62,000 nucleotides of DNA from Mesostigma viride (lineage: Eukaryota > Streptophyta > Mesostigmatophyceae > Mesostigmatales > Mesostigmataceae). Position numbers and translations under genes: made by a program. This document shows positions 10,101 to 19,721 of the stretch, in pieces. Position 1 is the first letter of the stretch. Each line of letters begins with the position of its first letter. The stretch covers positions 5,848,895 through 5,910,894 of the forward strand of contig RPFO01000104.1 in assembly GCA_009746045.1 (NCBI GenBank), given 5' to 3'. A model generated the notes under the pieces. The model ran no database searches. It saw only the letters and a program-made list of their open reading frames with translations, and had not been told where the DNA came from.

Positions 10101-12989
10101 TCTAGCAGGGCAGGGTCAGGGCAGAGGAAGGGAGGCGCGGAAAACAACAGCGTCTTCTCTGGAGAAGGGAGAGGGTAGGAGAGTGCATTAAAGCAAGGTG
10201 AGCAACTAAAATGAGGTGAGCGATAAAACAATAGCATGGAAGGCGAGGTGAGGGCAGAGGAAGGCAGGCGAGGCAACCTGAAGCGTCTTTCTGCAACAAG
10301 GCCAGCCGCGAAGTAACATGCGATCGATATTTCTCTTCTGCATCACGGTACACCTTAGTTGACCCTGTAATCATGTCCAGCCCGGCCGGTGGCCAACGCC
10401 CCGCCACACCACCCAGTGTCAGCAATGACCCCCGTGCCCGCTCACCCATGGTGAATCCCGTCGTGCAGATGGCCAGCCCCGTGAAGGGCGGCAGCCGGAA
10501 CAACTCGGGCGCCAGGTGACAGTGCTCCTCCCAGCAGCGGCGCACCCATTCGGGTGTCAGCACGTTGAAACCCATGCGCACCGCGGCCTGGGGGCGGGGG
10601 GGGGGGCGGGAAGGGGGGCAGGAAAAGGGGGGCAGGGAAGACAGGCAGTGCTTAGAAAAACAACTAATTGAAGAACATGGTGTACAGGGGGGATGCCTTT
10701 GCAGGGGTCGGTAAAAAGGGGCCAGTAATGGGGGCGGCATGGGGGGCGAGTACAGGGAGGCAGTAGAAGGAGTCAGTAGAGGGAGGCAGCAGAAGGCAGA
10801 ATAGGAGGGCAGTAGAGGGGGGCCGGAGAGGAGGGGAGCAGAGGAGGGCAGTAGACGGGGGCAGGACAGGAGGGGAGTAGAGGGGGCCAGTATAGGTGGG
10901 CAGTAGGGGACAAAGTGGGGGGCCTTGGAGGTGTGAATGTGGAGGGGATTGGAGGCAGCGACGCCAGCATACCCAACACCCGGTACACTATGCCACGGCA
11001 CGCTATGACACGGCACGCTATGACACGGCACGCTATGCCACGGCACGCTATGACACGGCACGCTATGACACGGCACGCTATGACACGGCACGCTATGACA
11101 CGGCCCGCTATGACACGGCACGCTATGACACGGCACGCTATGACACATGCCTTTCATACGAACGTCCACGAGGAGCACAACCAGCAGTGTACCCGACACT
11201 GCGGCGCACGGCTTGCAAGCACCCATCACTGTTCATTGCCTGGCATGGAGGGTGGTCTCCTGCGGCACACTGGGGCATGGGAGAGTTTCCGCCCCTCGCC
11301 TTTTACGCCCATGGCGACCATATCTTGTAATATAATAGTACATAGTATAATAATACTACGCTATTATAAGAAAATAATAATAGTATAATTGTGTCCGTAG
11401 AGCATGTGCAGCAAGGGACAGCATTCGCCCAAACCTTCTCGTTTTGTGTGGCACGACACATGCCCACTCGACTCCCCTTGCTGCACGCCTCACCTGGTAA
11501 AGTACACCGTAACCTGGCACCACCCCTACTGTTGCTATTCTGTGTGGCATGACACATGGCTTCTCCCCTTTCCTCACCCCTCACCTTGTATTTCCCAGAC
11601 CGCACCGTCCTGGATATGACGTACGTCCTCCGCGTGGCCTCCTGCCACTGCCCCACGTAGGCGCCGCCCATGCCGTGCACCATGGCCTGCACCTCTTGCT
11701 TCTCGGCCAAGCTCAGCCCACTCGTGCACACAGTCAGCCCGTCCAGGCACAGGCAGCACACGGGCCAATCAGATACTGGCAGAGGCCGCGGCGGGCGGGA
11801 CGTCGCGCACTGGCGCACGCAACGGCCACCTGGCAGCGCAGGAGGTCGCCCAGAGGGCCATGGAGGTGGAACCAGTTGTGACGAATAGTGTGTCGAGTTC
11901 AAGCAACAAGAAATTAAAATAGCATATTAGGAGCCGAAAAGAGTAGAAATTGCTCACTTGGCTGTGAATGCTGCCCAGAGAGCTGCCATTGAACCTCTCC
12001 ACTGACTCTCTATAAAAGAAACATTGCTGCCCTATATATGCTCTCTATAAAAAAAATAGTCTGCTCGGAGTATGAATGAAACCTGGCATGCTGCCTGTCG
12101 TTATCAAAGATGAGGAGCATCGACTTGGAATGGCATGAGCTGGATTCTACTCTCGTTCATTTACTTGCACTGGTTCAAAGGGCAGAAGCAGAATGAAGTT
12201 AACCAAAAAGGGGGACTCAACAAGACTAAAAAAGACAAGTCTCCAAATCTACCCCAGGCATCCCAGCACAGCAATGAAGTTAAGGGTTTCCGACTCCTTC
12301 AGACTAGGGGTCGCCCCTGCAACGCCCAGCATGCAATCTTTGAAAATGGAGGCCCACAGCGTGCGGGATGCCCAGAGCGGCAGGGACCAGCTCTTACTGG
12401 CGACAGGTGATTAATGGAGAGAGATATAAAAAGAGACAATAAGCAGCTAGCATAAAGAAGTGGAATGGTGCTTACCCACGATAGGCAGCTTCTGCTTCCG
12501 CGCCCATTCATACTCCTCCTGCAGTTGTAAATAGCAGGAAAAACAGAACCGACAGGAGCAACAAGGGTAAAAGAAGCAATAGCAGCAGCAACAGGAGCAG
12601 TTATAGACATAAAAGCTCCGCCAAGTGAAATCTGAACCACAGACTGAAGCTACCTGATAGCGCAAGTCCGAAGTCCACGCTATATGGTGGGGTGCAGTTG
12701 CGATATCATAGAAAAATTGAAAAACTCAAGCTCCCTTCGCTTGAACACAACACCTTGCGATCAACAATTTTCAAAAATAACTTACCCCTTCAAATTTGTC
12801 AAAGACATGGATAGTGCCAGCAGCAGATTCCTGGTTGCTGTCATCGAGGCACTGCGCGCCGTTTTCCGCTAGCTCGGCCAGCAAACTTTTCTTCAAGCCG
12901 AAATCTGACGCGTGGACAGAGACGATTTGGCCACTAAAACACCTTCCCATTCTCAGACAATTCTCATTGGCGGCATTTTTAACGAGCAT
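1..12989 (-). CDS. TOPBP1: TopBP1/MEI1-like multi-BRCT protein gene, 13 exons, 3' end outside window
   Basis: Proteins of this family are DNA-replication and checkpoint scaffolds that bind phosphorylated partners through paired BRCT domains in the nucleus. Exons on the minus strand, in order: 12989-12786, 12518-12476, 11829-11585, 10587-10446, 10044-9915, 9084-8993, 8421-8129, 7428-6938, 6362-6263, 5888-4815, 3706-3449, 2826-2512 and 1046-1. Each junction has AG/GT borders and the phases agree throughout, giving about 1,478 residues with no stop before position 1. Six BRCT modules lie at about residues 14-105, 105-190, 200-285, 494-580, 922-1024 and 1056-1129. The 3+1+2 layout matches BRCT0-1-2, BRCT3 and BRCT4-5 of TopBP1. 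The start ATG at 12989 is a choice; an extra 5' exon is possible. The acceptor of the 5888 exon was chosen by phase, and CAG at 5932 is an alternative. Family assignment rests on motif memory, not on a search. Confidence 0.75.
1455..1712. repeat. GGGGC/GGGC microsatellite inside an intron
   Basis: About 258 bp of GGGGC units mixed with GGGC and GGCGG variants, within the intron between the last two exons of the BRCT gene (1047-2511). The transcript strand carries CCCCG. The plus strand could form G-quadruplexes. Open frames across it are artefacts of the repeat. Confidence 0.9.
2512..3706 (-). CDS. C-terminal BRCT pair (exons 11-12)
   Basis: Exon 3706-3449 (86 codons) completes BRCT5: EREVASLVLTGGGQL, then CHLVVPLSTADVDIRGG and the helix AVVTSLWVKTCQQ with the conserved Trp. 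Exon 2826-2512 (105 codons) holds a proline-rich spacer and BRCT6: LCFSGYRDATRMAAKCL, RTTHLVCPEED and WGLRMVTLEWLHQCAAQ. A tandem pair like this usually forms one phosphopeptide-binding unit. The upstream linker of BRCT6 is read from an acceptor at CAG|GTGGGAGAG. If that acceptor is wrong, only about 30 spacer residues change. Confidence 0.7.
3177..3345. repeat. Short CCAAACCACCTCT-type tandem repeats
   Basis: Degenerate 12-13-bp units based on CCTCTCCAAACCACC and CCTTGGAACCACC, in the intron between the two C-terminal BRCT exons. Confidence 0.7.
3741..4260. repeat. Purine-rich GGAAGG/GGGAAAGT minisatellite
   Basis: About 520 bp of units such as GGGAAGGGAAAGTGGGA and AGGTAGGAGG on the plus strand, within the intron between 3707 and 4814. 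The minus strand is the matching polypyrimidine tract and produces long Pro/Ser/Phe frames with no coding meaning. The rest of this intron (4261-4814) is unique sequence without recognisable features. Confidence 0.85.
4815..5888 (-). CDS. Long glycine-rich linker exon (exon 10)
   Basis: A single 358-codon open exon rich in Gly, Ala and Ser, with scattered charged patches and no recognisable fold, so probably disordered. Its last residues, LFRGMFFAMLGLPPAE, form the first strand and loop of BRCT5, completed by the next exon (EREVASLVLTGGGQL). That split-domain junction is good support for the exon join. The donor is GAG|GTGACG at 4815. Confidence 0.65.
6263..8421 (-). CDS. Linker, poly-Asp tract and BRCT4 (exons 7-9)
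   Basis: Exon 8421-8129 encodes a low-complexity linker rich in Pro, Gly, Ser and Thr with the peptide DEPMSMMPSE at its end. Exon 7428-6938 opens with another disordered stretch, then a run of aspartates encoded by tandem GAT/GAC codons (plus-strand ATC/GTC repeats at 7140-7220), then BRCT4 (LAGCRVYLMGVDESDRRN, RVMHRGGAL, ERVTHVVVG). BRCT4 finishes in exon 6362-6263 with LQLVGVDWLHSCLAQK. The sequence resembles TopBP1 BRCT3. The Asp tract lies directly before the fold, so its length may vary between alleles by codon-repeat slippage. Confidence 0.7.
7441..7660. repeat. GAACAGATATGAGGAG tandem repeat
   Basis: About ten copies of a 19-22-bp unit (AACAGATATGAGGAG plus a G-rich spacer) in the intron just upstream of the BRCT4 exon. 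It lies next to the acceptor side, so length changes could affect splicing; that is an inference. Three shorter repeats, GGCCAGACAAA with GGATATA, follow at 7835-7918. Confidence 0.9.
8045..8165 (-). repeat. Partial duplication of the exon 7 donor region
   Basis: The exon end encoding DEPMSMMPSE followed by donor GTAATG (8129) is repeated about 75 bp downstream as DDPMSMMPSE followed by GTAACA (8054). The second copy is flanked upstream by a plausible acceptor (GCTAGCAG). However, its frame does not fit the phase of exon 7, so it is more likely a duplicated splice-site region than a used exon. Confidence 0.5.
8993..12989 (-). CDS. N-terminal triple BRCT module (exons 1-6)
   Basis: BRCT1 opens with CFSGQIVSVHASDFG and closes with YEWARKQKLPIVGGRCV, the core being rebuilt only when exons 12989-12786, 12518-12476 and 11829-11585 are joined. 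BRCT2 starts at CLDGLTVCTSGLSLAEKQ, has the GMGGAYVG turn, and ends in exon 4 with GFNVLTPEWVRRCWEEH, where the Trp is the conserved BRCT alpha-3 residue. BRCT3 begins LAICTTGFTM at the end of exon 4, runs through TIEAHGGVFEP and STHLVTN in exon 5, and ends with IVSERWLLESIQQK in exon 6. In TopBP1 the corresponding triplet binds phosphorylated RAD9 and Treslin-type partners; that role here is inferred. A phase-compatible stretch at about 10,361-10,272 could be an optional exon, but its donor (GTTGCC) is weak. Confidence 0.72.
9662..9729. repeat. CAGCCATGCC decanucleotide repeat
   Basis: Nearly seven perfect tandem copies of CAGCCATGCC within the intron between exons 5 and 6 of the BRCT gene. 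Confidence 0.95.
10985..11149. repeat. 15-bp GGCACGCTATGACAC tandem repeat
   Basis: About eleven tandem copies of a 15-bp unit (ACGGCACGCTATGAC) with rare substitutions, in the intron between exons 3 and 4. The unit is a multiple of three, so frames stay open on both strands, but these are shadows. Confidence 0.95.
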
Positions 12990-13690
12990 TGAGCCAAACG
13001 TTACGTGTGCACCCGGGGCATCTCATCAAGGCTTATGACTGCGTGAATGTGCACGTGTGGGCGCGAAGTTGTCTGTATGCTTGCGCACGTGGATGTCTGC
13101 GCGTCTGCGTCGCTGCGTGAGCGTGCGGGGCGTGTGCGTATGGTTTCCTTTGCGCGCCTCCCCCTTGCCTGCACAAGGCTATGAGGGCATTCAAAGCCGA
13201 AGCTTTTGACGAAGAAGGCAAACGTGAGGACTTCCCTCGTAATACCACCCTCGGAAGTGTCAGAGAGTGGCTTATTATCAATCAATCAGTGCATTCGCGT
13301 TTAGTCAGCTGGTGCATGGATACATGATGATTTACTAATCCCGAAAATTGTATTAAGTGGTCAAGGAAATCATCTCGATGGCAATGCGGGCAGCCTCAAA
13401 TGCCTAGTGTGCGAAGCCAGGCACGCATCACGATCCCGTTTTCCTGGTGAAACCGCGATACACGGAAACTCCATAGGCTCGGCAGCATGCTGGCAAAATA
13501 AGAACTCGCTGTCCTGAGTTTTCCCGTCGCTGTTCCCTCGCTTTGAAATCCCTCCTGATTTGGCGGGAGCGCGTGCCAGAATCTGGCACCAGTCACGAAT
13601 TGGGCGCGATTGCTACGTGGCGATAGAGGATTGACAGAATCACGGAAACGGGGAGTTAGAATGTGTATGTTAGAAGTTAGAACCATAGCG
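12990..13690. other. 5' flank of the BRCT gene, no gene recognised
   Basis: Upstream of the proposed start codon lies a GC-rich, CpG-rich stretch with alternating purine-pyrimidine runs (13,040-13,145), followed by unique sequence. A promoter is expected here, but I see no specific element that fixes a transcription start. Open frames on the minus strand end before the gene and are not protein-like. Confidence 0.4.
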
Positions 13691-13691
13691 C

Positions 13692-13910
13692 TACCGAAAG
13701 GCGTCGGCGCCAGTACGACGTCCAGGTCCAGGCGCTGACCAAGGGGCCCGCTGCCGGCTGTTGGCCCTCCAGGTCGAGGCGGTCCTCCCGGAGGCCGGAG
13801 CCGGCAGCACACTCCTTAAAGAAGCCGGCGGTCAGGGTCAGTCCCCATGGCCCGGAACTCCTCCAAGACAAAGGGCACCACTGACACTAACACGGTGGTG
13901 CCCGACATCA
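13692..13910 (-). pseudogene. Fragment of restriction-endonuclease LINE, C-terminal region
   Basis: The segment matches the C-terminal end of the LINE ORF at 19.7-20.0 kb: the stretch encoding FVLEEFGAMG, then FFKE, REDRLDLEG and the Trp-rich tail. Several indels break the frame. It is minus strand, like the larger copy. It is a relic only about 220 bp long. Confidence 0.7.
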
Positions 13911-13954
13911 CCATGATCAATAGGCCGTGATATTAGTTAAAAACTATAATATCT

Positions 13955-14240
13955 TACATCAGAGTGAAAGCACCCCGACTAATCAAACGGCGATGATGAA
14001 CAAAGCCAACGCTAACCGAGTCATGAGAGATACCCGATGACCAAATAGCTACAGCCGAACCGACATGGGACACTCATCAATCCACCGCACCGTGGAATGA
14101 TGAAGTGAATGAAACACTGGTGAGCCTAATAACTGTGCTGCGCCGCAAACTAGCGGTAGTCAGCGGCCCGCGTGCGGCGCCGGTACTCATGGAAGACGAC
14201 GTCTCCCCGCCTGCTGGCCGCGTTCCGTTCGTCCCATTGC
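13955..14240 (-). pseudogene. 3' end fragment of the same LINE family
   Basis: Shares with 19,610-19,765 the 3'-UTR words TACAKCAGAGTGAAA, CCTAATAACYSTGCTGC and GCCCGCGTRCGGC (degenerate letters mark differences). The orientation is minus. It ends abruptly near 14,240, where a plus-strand RT relic begins, so the two are separate or rearranged insertions. Confidence 0.6.
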
Positions 14241-14335
14241 TTGCGACGAGGTCATACGCAAGCTGGCGAGTATAAGATCATTCAGTTGTCGCCACAAGGC
14301 CCCCGAGCTTCGCGCCTACTTCTGCCCCAACCGAA
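14236..14335 (+). pseudogene. Reverse transcriptase relic of the same LINE family
   Basis: Plus-strand translation gives CDEVIRKLASI and HKAPELRAYFCPN, matching CGEVLRKLVGK and QKAPELRAFFCPP of the large LINE copy at about 21.8 kb. It is only about 100 bp long and not functional. The stretch 14,336-14,850 that follows has a few ACTACGCGAACCACC repeats (14,658-14,700) and nothing else I recognise. Confidence 0.6.
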
Positions 14336-14854
14336 GTGTCAAGTGATATTGACTTTATTGAGGATCGACTGAGTCCGTCGTTAACATGCAAATTACAATG
14401 AGTCCCTATCATCCCCGGCTCCTGCTGGGAAGCTACTAGTTCAGTGTTACCCATGTACATAAAGGTTGGCCATCTGAGGCAGCCCTTAGTAGGCGGTGTT
14501 CAGTTGAGAACTTGAGCAGTTGAGAATTGCATGTACAACCTTTAGGACCTTAGACGAAACTCCATGCACCAGATCATCCACAACAGCTAAATTATCAGGA
14601 AATATTGCTGACCCCCAGTCGGGAGTCGGCGCCGATAAGTTGCCCAGTATCGAACCAGCTACGCGAACCACCAACTACGCGAACCACCACCAACTACGCG
14701 AAGAGCTCACATGCAGAAAAACAAGCTCTTTCTCTTCATTCCAATTAACGGCGTGGAAAATCTGAGGGGGACCTGCATGTGGCCACCTCACCAGCTATAG
14801 CAGGGTGGATGGGTCAACAAGTCCGTGAACTCCGCCTTGAACAGACGGCACGAT

Positions 14855-16790
14855 GCATAGACGAGCCACGAGCCACGAGCGGACATGGCAGACGGCGGAG
14901 CTCAGAACTTTTGCGTCTGAGCCCCAAATTCAGTCGGGCTACTTGCATCAGATGCGTCTTTTCAAGACGCATATGCTAGTATAATCGGTTACGGCTGTAA
15001 CGCAGTATTTTGCAAATCATTGCCACCAAAATGCAGCCTTCTTGACAAACCATTTCAGCTGTCGTCGGCATTCCCGTCGCCATGCAGCAGCACGTGCAAC
15101 ATCAACTTCTGCGCCGGACGCCAACCTTGTTGCGCTGATCGAAGCTCTCCCCTCCGGTCTGCCTCCCTCGACGCAACGCTCTACACCAAATTCGTCGCCC
15201 ATTCCCAAGAAAACCCGAACTTCCCATTAATTAATTAATTAATAAGCACGTGACTGCGTCACGTGGGTGCCAATACAGAGTAAAGGAACCTTCAACCCTA
15301 TATACACAGTGAGAAGGAGGGAGGGCGCCCTAGCTTCTCTCACTGCCGCAGGTGGGCAGGCCACAGAGCGCTCTCTCCACGGCATGGTGCCGGGGCGCAA
15401 CACTGTGGGTGCAATACAACCAGTGCAATACCATAGGTAGGCTGACGCATAGCTTATAGGAACTTCCCATACCAAATGGGATGTCCGTCCTTTCGGCGCC
15501 GGCCAGCGGGATTTTTGCATCTTGGAAATCTTTACGCTCACGAAGGAACAATGTGACGATGTTATCAAGTTCCTGGCCCGCCATGACGAACTTTTCCTGC
15601 CCACCCCTGGCGACAAGGTCACCATGCAAGCCCGAGTCACTGCATCATTGGGAATGGCTGCTTCAAGAACCGGAGGCGTACTTGAAGGCAGTCATCACGT
15701 GCAGCTACCTGCGCTGCATGCGACGCCCAGGACATCACCTAGATTGGCTACGCTGGCCTCAGGAGCCTCCTGCATGAGCGCAGACGGGCAGCCACAGCAG
15801 CTGCAGCATGATCCCCGCAGAGCGGCACCCCCCCCAGCACGGACTCCATCCGAGCTGCAGTGGCGGAGCAGCTGGCGCCGATGGCTGAGCATCTCGCCGC
15901 CCTGAACGCGCCTCAGTGATGGCCCACTCAACACTCTCTCGGCCAAGGTCAACAACATTGAAGCCAGAGTCGTACTTAAGCTCCAGCCCCAGTTTACTGC
16001 TATGCATGCAAGGGCACATTGCCACAAAAGTTTCCGAGGCCACAGCCACTGTGACCACCCGCCTTAACCAGGTGGAAGGCCGAGTCGGCCAAGGCACCGT
16101 GAAACTTGAGGCAATTGCTACCCAGGTAGACGCCCTGGCCACGCAGCAGGTCCCCGAGATCGCCGAGCGAACGGCCACCATCGCCGCCCAACCTGCTGGT
16201 AGGCCGGCTATAGCGATTCGACCCCTCGACTCGCGCCCCCTGGGCGGACCTGCTCAAGAGCCAGGCCGGCATCCTCGATCTACCACGACCGCCATCACCA
16301 CCAAGCTCCAGGAGCTGGAAGACACGCGCCGCGAGGCCGCTGACCGCGACCGTCGCCGCTGCCGGGTCATCCTCAGGCGCTTCGACATGCAGCCGGAGGA
16401 GACCCCAGACTCTCTTCTCGACGAGCTGAAGAAAAAACTCTTGGCGTGCATGGAGCTGCCAGGTACGGCACGTACTGCAGGCCGGGCGCCTACCGCCTGC
16501 CCCATCCACGGGCCATGCAAGGCTGGGCCCCCTCCAGTGGTCCTCACCTTCAGCGACATCACAGCCCGAGTTCGGTTCCTCTCTCGCCGCAGGAAGCTGG
16601 TGGACACCTCCTGGTCGCTTTGACGACGACCTGACACCAGCCCAGCAGCAGCAACGCCGCGATCAGTGGCCCGACTACATCCGCCACAAGACCAACCCCA
16701 CCAAGAAGCCCCAAGTGTACTGGCGGGGCGGGGACCTTTATGTCAACAAGAAACTGTGGAAGCCCCCCCGGGCTTCCCCGGGATAGAGCA
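14855..16790 (+). pseudogene. L1-type ORF1 retroelement copy, disrupted
   Basis: The 5' leader has CCACGAG repeats and the GACGGCGGAGCTCA block shared with the complete element at 56,261. ORF1 follows, interrupted at 15,228-15,459 by a SINE. Removing the SINE and one TSD reconnects KKTRTSH to TKWDVRPFG and EQCDDVIKFLARHDELF. The central part (15,916-16,623) is coiled-coil-like, and the C-terminal part has FDDDLTPAQQQQRRDQWPDY and VYWRGGDLYVNKK, typical of the L1 ORF1 RNA-binding C-terminal domain. Frameshifts near 16,215, 16,290 and 16,620 make it a pseudogene. The ORF ends at the TAG near 16,786; the usual 3' UTR is not seen. Confidence 0.65.
15228..15459 (-). mobile_element. SINE-like retroposon, copy 1, with 11-bp TSD
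   Basis: Flanked by GAACTTCCCAT at 15,217-15,227 and 15,460-15,470. On the minus strand it begins CTATAAGCTATGCGTCAGCC and ends with the hairpin CACGTGACGCAGTCACGTG followed by a (TTAA)n tail at 15,228-15,243. The 232-bp length, direct-repeat flanks and 3' tandem tail fit a non-autonomous retroposon. I could not place RNA polymerase III A and B boxes, so its origin is open. It sits inside the ORF1 pseudogene. Confidence 0.75.
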
Positions 16791-16970
16791 CTCAAGCTAC
16801 ATAGTTGTCGAGCTGGGGGTAATCGATTATGGCATAGCTTACATAGGCATTACAGCGCTTGAAACGATATTAGCGCACAGCGTTATAGTACCTTCAATTA
16901 GCTATGGCACCTTGTGGTCATCAGCTTGAGCCTTAATTAGCCGACGTCTTGAGCCCACCTCATATTTGTA

Positions 16971-18733
16971 GCATAAGCTATGCGTCAGCCAGAGTTCAAT
17001 TATACGCAATACGCGGTTATACGCGCGGGGTCCGTATAATGGATAATACGGTATAATACGGTATTATCCGGAAATTATACGCAAATACTGGATTTCATCG
17101 TTTTTGGGGTTGTTTCATGCATTTTGATATCATTTCAAGCAGTCCACATGTTTCTGACACTAAATTACACATGATACATGGGTTGCCACTGCTCAGCAGT
17201 GCTTGGGAACACTGGACGTGTAAACCGGGGTTCACGAGGAGCTAGATTACCTATGCATTATACCCTAAAAAACAACGCCAAATGAAATGGAAAGATGAAA
17301 AAAGCAAAAGAAGTAAGATGGCTATGCTTCCATGCAAGCAGGTCCTGGGCATCTCCATGTTTCTTGCATGCATGAGGAGCACACAAGAAGCAGGCTGACT
17401 TTGGCGAGCAAAACAAGAAATAGTGGCTAGATCTGGCCAGAAAACCACTTGTTTCGAGATGTTTTTAGCAAGAAAAAACATCGCGTTATCAAGCTTATCA
17501 TATTTATAAACAATGCCAAGCACTACGTCACTGCTTTCGATGAAGCATAAGCTATAATAGCAGACAAATATGGTCCAAAATCTGCATGTCGTAGTGGTAT
17601 TCCCCAACCATCACAAGCCAATAATGCGTAGAGGCAGTAAAGCAACCAAAAGACAAGCAGAAAACCTCCATTACAGGTCTACGACTATCCACCCAACAAC
17701 TTGATACAGTACAATGAACACGTGAACAGGATAGCACGTACCAGATCAAAACCGCATATTACCTTTCTTGACGGAGCCAGCATGCCCACCTGATGGACGT
17801 AGCTGCGAGCCTTTCCTGGCCGTCGTCGCTTATAAATCATGTAAGGAATAACGTGAAACATCTATCCGCGTTCAAATGTAGGGGCATTTCCCGCCTATCA
17901 ACAGTTAGCACATGCACGGTCGCCACCTGGTTGCTGAAACGAGGTTGCCGCAGAAGGTCGAGACATATCTGCGCACATCCAAACGTTGCCTGGCCAAGGA
18001 TATAAGCTTTTCAAGACCTAAGGATCATGCCTACAAAATTTCAGTTGAAAATATAAAGCGGCCATGCTCTCGTACCAGGCAGTTTTCTGTATGACTTCCA
18101 TATTCGGTGCATGGCTGCCCGAGAGGCAAGGGCAGAGCACCTAAACAGCATGGAGGGTTGCCAACTTGGGTTGCCAACTTGCCATGCTACAGTGTAGCTT
18201 GCTTGTAAGATCCTTGTGTCTCGCGGTCGCCAAATGTCAACCAGTGGATGGTTTCCGTAGTGTTTCTAAGTTCCCTTGCTTTCCCGCCTTGGTTCCCGCC
18301 CGAAAAATTTGGCTGCCGGACCTCGGATGAGCGCGAAAACCCCATTATACGCGCGCTCATACGTGTTATTCGCCGTATTATACGTAAAAATACGCAAATC
18401 GTATAAAACGGATAAAAATTATCCGCTCGACCTTGTATAACGCGTATTATACCGTATTATACCGTATAATACGCCGTATAATTTAACACTGGCGTCAGCC
18501 TAACTATGGTATTGCACTGGTTGCATGTATTGCACCCACAGTGTTGCGCCCCGGCATCAGTCATGATGCACCATGCCGTGGATCGAGAGAGCGCTCTGTG
18601 GCCTGCCCACTTGCGGCAGTAAGCCGAGAATTAAGCTAGGGCGCCCTCCCTCCTTCTCGCTGTGTATATAGGGTTGAAGGTTCCTTTACTCTGTATTGGC
18701 AGCCACGTGACGCAGTCACGTGCTTATTATAAT
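16971..18733 (+). mobile_element. SINE-like retroposon, copy 2, split by a hAT element
   Basis: Same family as 15,228-15,459 but on the plus strand. The first about 20 bp (ATAAGCTATGCGTCAGCC) are at 16,972-16,990 and the rest resumes at 18,492-18,733 after the hAT insertion. It shares the CACGTGACGCAGTCACGTG hairpin; the tail is a degenerate TTATTATAATA. Copies 1 and 2 face each other and can look like long inverted repeats of one element. Confidence 0.7.
16990..18491. mobile_element. Non-autonomous hAT-type element (1.5 kb) with 8-bp TSD
   Basis: The TSD is GCGTCAGC (16,982-16,989 and 18,492-18,499). Termini are CAGAGTTCAATTATACG and, reversed, CAGTGTTAAATTATACG, with subterminal arrays of ATACGGTATAATACGG-type words. 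An 8-bp TSD with CAG-starting termini is characteristic of the hAT superfamily. The interior shows no transposase. The element is AT-rich relative to its surroundings. It shares terminal and internal words (TCCACATGTTT) with the large hAT at 18,930. Confidence 0.8.
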
Positions 18734-18740
18734 AGCGGAC

Positions 18741-18832
18741 GGCACCGGGGGATTTCGAACCCCGCCCGCGCACACACCACAACTCTGGGGCATTAACCTC
18801 AGATGTTCACGTGCACCGCTAACGCACGGTAC
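18741..18832 (-). other. tRNA-like sequence with B-box, probably a tRNA-derived relic
   Basis: On the minus strand GTACCG pairs with CGGTGC as an acceptor-like stem. A possible D-stem is GTGC/GCAC, and the T-arm has GGTTCGAAATCC. The anticodon arm is poor (only three sound pairs) and the variable region is long. I therefore do not call a functional tRNA; it may be a tRNA pseudogene or the head of a SINE. Confidence 0.4.
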
Positions 18833-18978
18833 ACACCTATCATAGCCATGCATATAGCCTTAGCTTAGCCCTTGTACAGTCAGCCATGCCAGGTCCTGGC
18901 TGTGCTTCGCTTACTTCCCCACGCTCCTTCAGAGTGAGATCGTACGTTATACGCGTTATACGGTCACGGTGGAGTATA

Positions 18979-19252
18979 ATTGATCTTTGATCAGGCACTC
19001 CGCAAAGGTGAAAACCATTTGCGTTCAGTACCGGGCCGCGGAAAACGCGGAAAAACGCGATCTGCAAATGAATCCGACCGGAATCGAACTGGGGACCTCT
19101 CGCACCAATTTTGCTGACTATAGGACGGACGTCTCCGGTTACCATGGCATCGCCAACTTACACCTACAGTCATCCGCAAAAGTTCTCCTGTCCGGGGAGT
19201 GATGCAAGCCTTTCGGATTTGGTACTAGATAAATCACTCGAGATCGGGATAA
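18979..19252 (-). mobile_element. Insertion with tRNA-like B-box inside the hAT left end
   Basis: The hAT subterminal sequence is interrupted between two GTATAAT copies (18,972-18,978 and 19,253-19,259). The inserted about 274 bp carries, on the minus strand at about 19,143-19,068, a tRNA-like block. This has TCCGTCC pairing imperfectly with GGTCGGA, a D-arm-like TATAGTCAGC and the T-arm AGTTCGATTCC, but no normal anticodon arm. A tRNA-derived SINE is the likeliest reading. No 3' tail is evident. Confidence 0.4.
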
Positions 19253-19721
19253 TGTATAATACGGTATGATACGGTATAATACGATATTATACGTTATCGT
19301 ACGGACACACTCAGAATACTCTGATTTTACACATTTTAAGACACCCACCATCAATCCACATGTTTTTAACACTGTTTGGGACATAATCCAAGGTTGCCCT
19401 ACCCTCGGCTATACTCTATACGGTGGACATTGTGGACACGATCGATGTATTGCATGTAATACTGAGAATGTAAACGTGCGCATGCATAATTGTGTGTATG
19501 TGTATACTGATATGTGGCTTTATATTGGTTATGTTTACTTGGGTGCCTTCACTTTGATGCAAGTAATTATATATTTTAATGTATATATTAATAATATAAT
19601 TACTTACAGCAGAGTGAAATCACTCAAACCAAAGCAAACGCCCAGCTATAAACCTCTATACAGAGCCATGTCAAATCTCTATACTACGATAAGACCAATG
19701 GAAACTCCTAACGGGAGGAAC

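Noticed and set aside
15228-18733. A single 3.5-kb DNA transposon with about 225-bp inverted terminal repeats
   Set aside because: The left arm is a self-contained 232-bp insertion with its own 11-bp TSD and a 3' tail, and the right arm is an independent copy split by a hAT element. Two inverted SINEs explain the data better.
18741-18832. Functional tRNA gene
   Set aside because: The acceptor stem and B-box are present, but the anticodon arm does not fold properly and the variable region is unusual, so only a tRNA-like relic is claimed.
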